Positions 4,812 through 5,912 of a DNA stretch of 5,912 nucleotides are shown piece by piece; position 1 is the stretch's first letter, and each line of letters begins with the position of its first letter. The position numbers were made by a program, and so were the translations under genes. The notes beneath the pieces were generated by a model. The model was given only the letters and a program-made list of their open reading frames with translations, did not search any database and was not told the DNA's origin. Source of the stretch: Elusimicrobiota bacterium (GTDB lineage Bacteria; Elusimicrobiota; Elusimicrobia; UBA1565; UBA9628); contig JAMPYD010000138.1 in assembly GCA_023700845.1 (NCBI GenBank), positions 1 to 5,912 on the forward strand, written 5' to 3'.

Positions 4812-5912
4812 TCAAGAAGCTTTGACGGGCACGTACATCTTCAGGCAGCCCTTTTTGCCGTACGTCCTCAGGAAGGGCATGCTGCGGGTCGTGCACGAGA
4901 AGTGGCAGACGCGCAGCTCGTTGGGGTCCGTCGGGAGCTCGCGCAGGTGGCGGTTGGTCGCGCGCAGGTTCCGGTAGGTCTCCTCGCCGACGGTGATCTC
5001 CGCGTGGCCGTTCGTCGCGTCGGCGAAGCTGCAGCCGCCCGCGTAGATCAGCAGGGAGCCGTCGGGCACGGAGGCGGGGTCGTCGCTCGCCTTGGCGAGG
5101 TCCACCTGACGGTAGCCCATCGAGTCCAGGATGCGGGGATTCTTCTTCACGTCCTGGCTGAACATCTTGGCCGCGCCGGGGCGCAGGCCGATGAGGCCGG
5201 TGCTCTGCGGGTTGGGCGCGTCGATGACGCCGGCGTCGATCAGGGCCTGCTTGAAGAAGCGGTAGCACATGGAGCCCATCTTCTTCACGTAGTTGAGGGT
5301 GCCGGTGTACGCCTCCGCGGCGACCTGCTTGCCCTTCTCCCAGTCGAAGTAGGAGGTCAGCGAGGCCCAGGACATCATGCCCGCCGAGGCGCTCGGCGGC
5401 GGGCCGGCGGTTTCGGGCGCGGGGGTCGGGTAGGTGATCAGCTGCAGCGGCTGGACCTGGGGCGGGATCTTGGACCAGTTCCGCACGCCGCGGGAGTCGT
5501 ACTGCGGCTCGTCGGACGGGGCTCCGGCGACGATGACGTTGAGCTCCGCCGGGCGCTCCTCCGCGCCGACGAAGTGCGCGTCGCCGTTGAGGCCCATCCT
5601 GAGGTACTCGCTCGTCGCGTTCAGGTCGCGCGCCAGCCTCTTCTTCTTCGCCTCGGAGATGCCGGGGTTGCGCCGCACGTCCTCGGCGATGGCGGCGCGC
5701 GCGTCGAGCTCCCGCTGCTCGGCGACGACGGCGCGCTTTCCCCTCACGCGGTTGCCGTAAAGCTCGACGGCCCGGTCGGGCCGGGCGCCGAGGCGGCGCG
5801 CGACGGAGCGGACGAAGGCGACGTGGGTCTCGAGCTCGTCGCCCGGCTCGCGTCCGCCCTGGACGTACTTCGCCTGGTCGAACAGCTTGACGAGGGGCTC
5901 GGCCTGGCCCGC
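4812..5912 (-). CDS. Probable NlpC/CHAP-like cysteine peptidase or amidase (5' end outside window)
   Basis: The frame is open from the right edge (first full codon 5912-5910) to TGA at 4814-4812 and gives 366 residues; the true start lies beyond the window. Visible residues 1-115 are charged and helical, 162-177 form a Pro/Ala/Ser-rich linker, and about 185-366 look like a catalytic domain. There, Cys216 opens a helix (GSMCYRFFKQAL), PDGSLLIYAGG (residues 283-293) resembles the PGDLVFF strand of papain-like amidases, and His303 sits in NGHAEITVGE. This Cys-helix, strand, His-strand order is that of NlpC/P60 and CHAP domains, which cut peptidoglycan peptides or related amide bonds. Further Cys occur at 294, 336, 340 and 356 and might form disulfides. 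The GTG at 5747 is internal to an open frame and has no claim as the start. The gene precedes the membrane-protein gene by 38 bp. The fold call is moderate; an unrelated secreted protein is possible. Confidence 0.6.
   Translation of the reverse strand, partial: AGQAEPLVKLFDQAKYVQGGREPGDELETHVAFVRSVARRLGARPDRAVELYGNRVRGKRAVVAEQRELDARAAIAEDVRRNPGISEAKKKRLARDLNATSEYLRMGLNGDAHFVGAEERPAELNVIVAGAPSDEPQYDSRGVRNWSKIPPQVQPLQLITYPTPAPETAGPPPSASAGMMSWASLTSYFDWEKGKQVAAEAYTGTLNYVKKMGSMCYRFFKQALIDAGVIDAPNPQSTGLIGLRPGAAKMFSQDVKKNPRILDSMGYRQVDLAKASDDPASVPDGSLLIYAGGCSFADATNGHAEITVGEETYRNLRATNRHLRELPTDPNELRVCHFSCTTRSMPFLRTYGKKGCLKMYVPVKAS

Overview
The window is a GC-rich, densely coding stretch of bacterial chromosome. 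It holds six protein-coding genes, two of them cut by the window edges, with no RNA genes, insertion sequences or phage genes. The organism is most likely a diderm (outer-membrane) bacterium: the paired genes at 4261-4773 and 2507-4264 look like the TIGR03546/TIGR03545 pair, which as I recall is confined to outer-membrane bacteria. The high GC and the pairing would fit an uncultured Elusimicrobiota or similar lineage, but that assignment is an inference with low confidence.

Left part, + strand (1-1390). The 3' end of a TerB-like protein (1-270) is followed by a near-consensus sigma70 promoter (287-315), a Shine-Dalgarno site, and a gene for an SPFH-domain protein of the YdjI type with a C-terminal zinc ribbon (341-1321). 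A convincing rho-independent terminator follows (1343-1389). This forms a self-contained transcription unit.

Middle and right part, - strand (1428-5912). Transcription runs leftward through four genes. They are a protein with a likely papain-like (NlpC/CHAP-type) cysteine peptidase or amidase fold (4812 to the right edge), a small polytopic membrane protein (4261-4773), a single-span AsmA-like protein with a coiled-coil insert (2507-4264), and an exported calcineurin-type metallophosphoesterase (1428-2510). The last three are joined by two successive 4-base ATGA stop/start overlaps, which strongly suggests one translationally coupled operon. The peptidase-like gene lies 38 bp upstream and may belong to the same unit.

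The two groups converge on a 106-bp intergenic region. It carries the terminator of the SPFH gene and a separate perfect 22-bp palindrome; both have the same CACCGGTG core.

The functional theme is the cell envelope: a membrane-organising SPFH protein on one side, and on the other a membrane protein pair with an exported phosphatase and a possible wall or peptide hydrolase. The most unusual item is the coupled trio TIGR03546-like / TIGR03545-like / exported metallophosphoesterase. The pair is known but uncharacterised, and the phosphatase could be a clue to its role. No defence system, CRISPR array or mobile element is visible.
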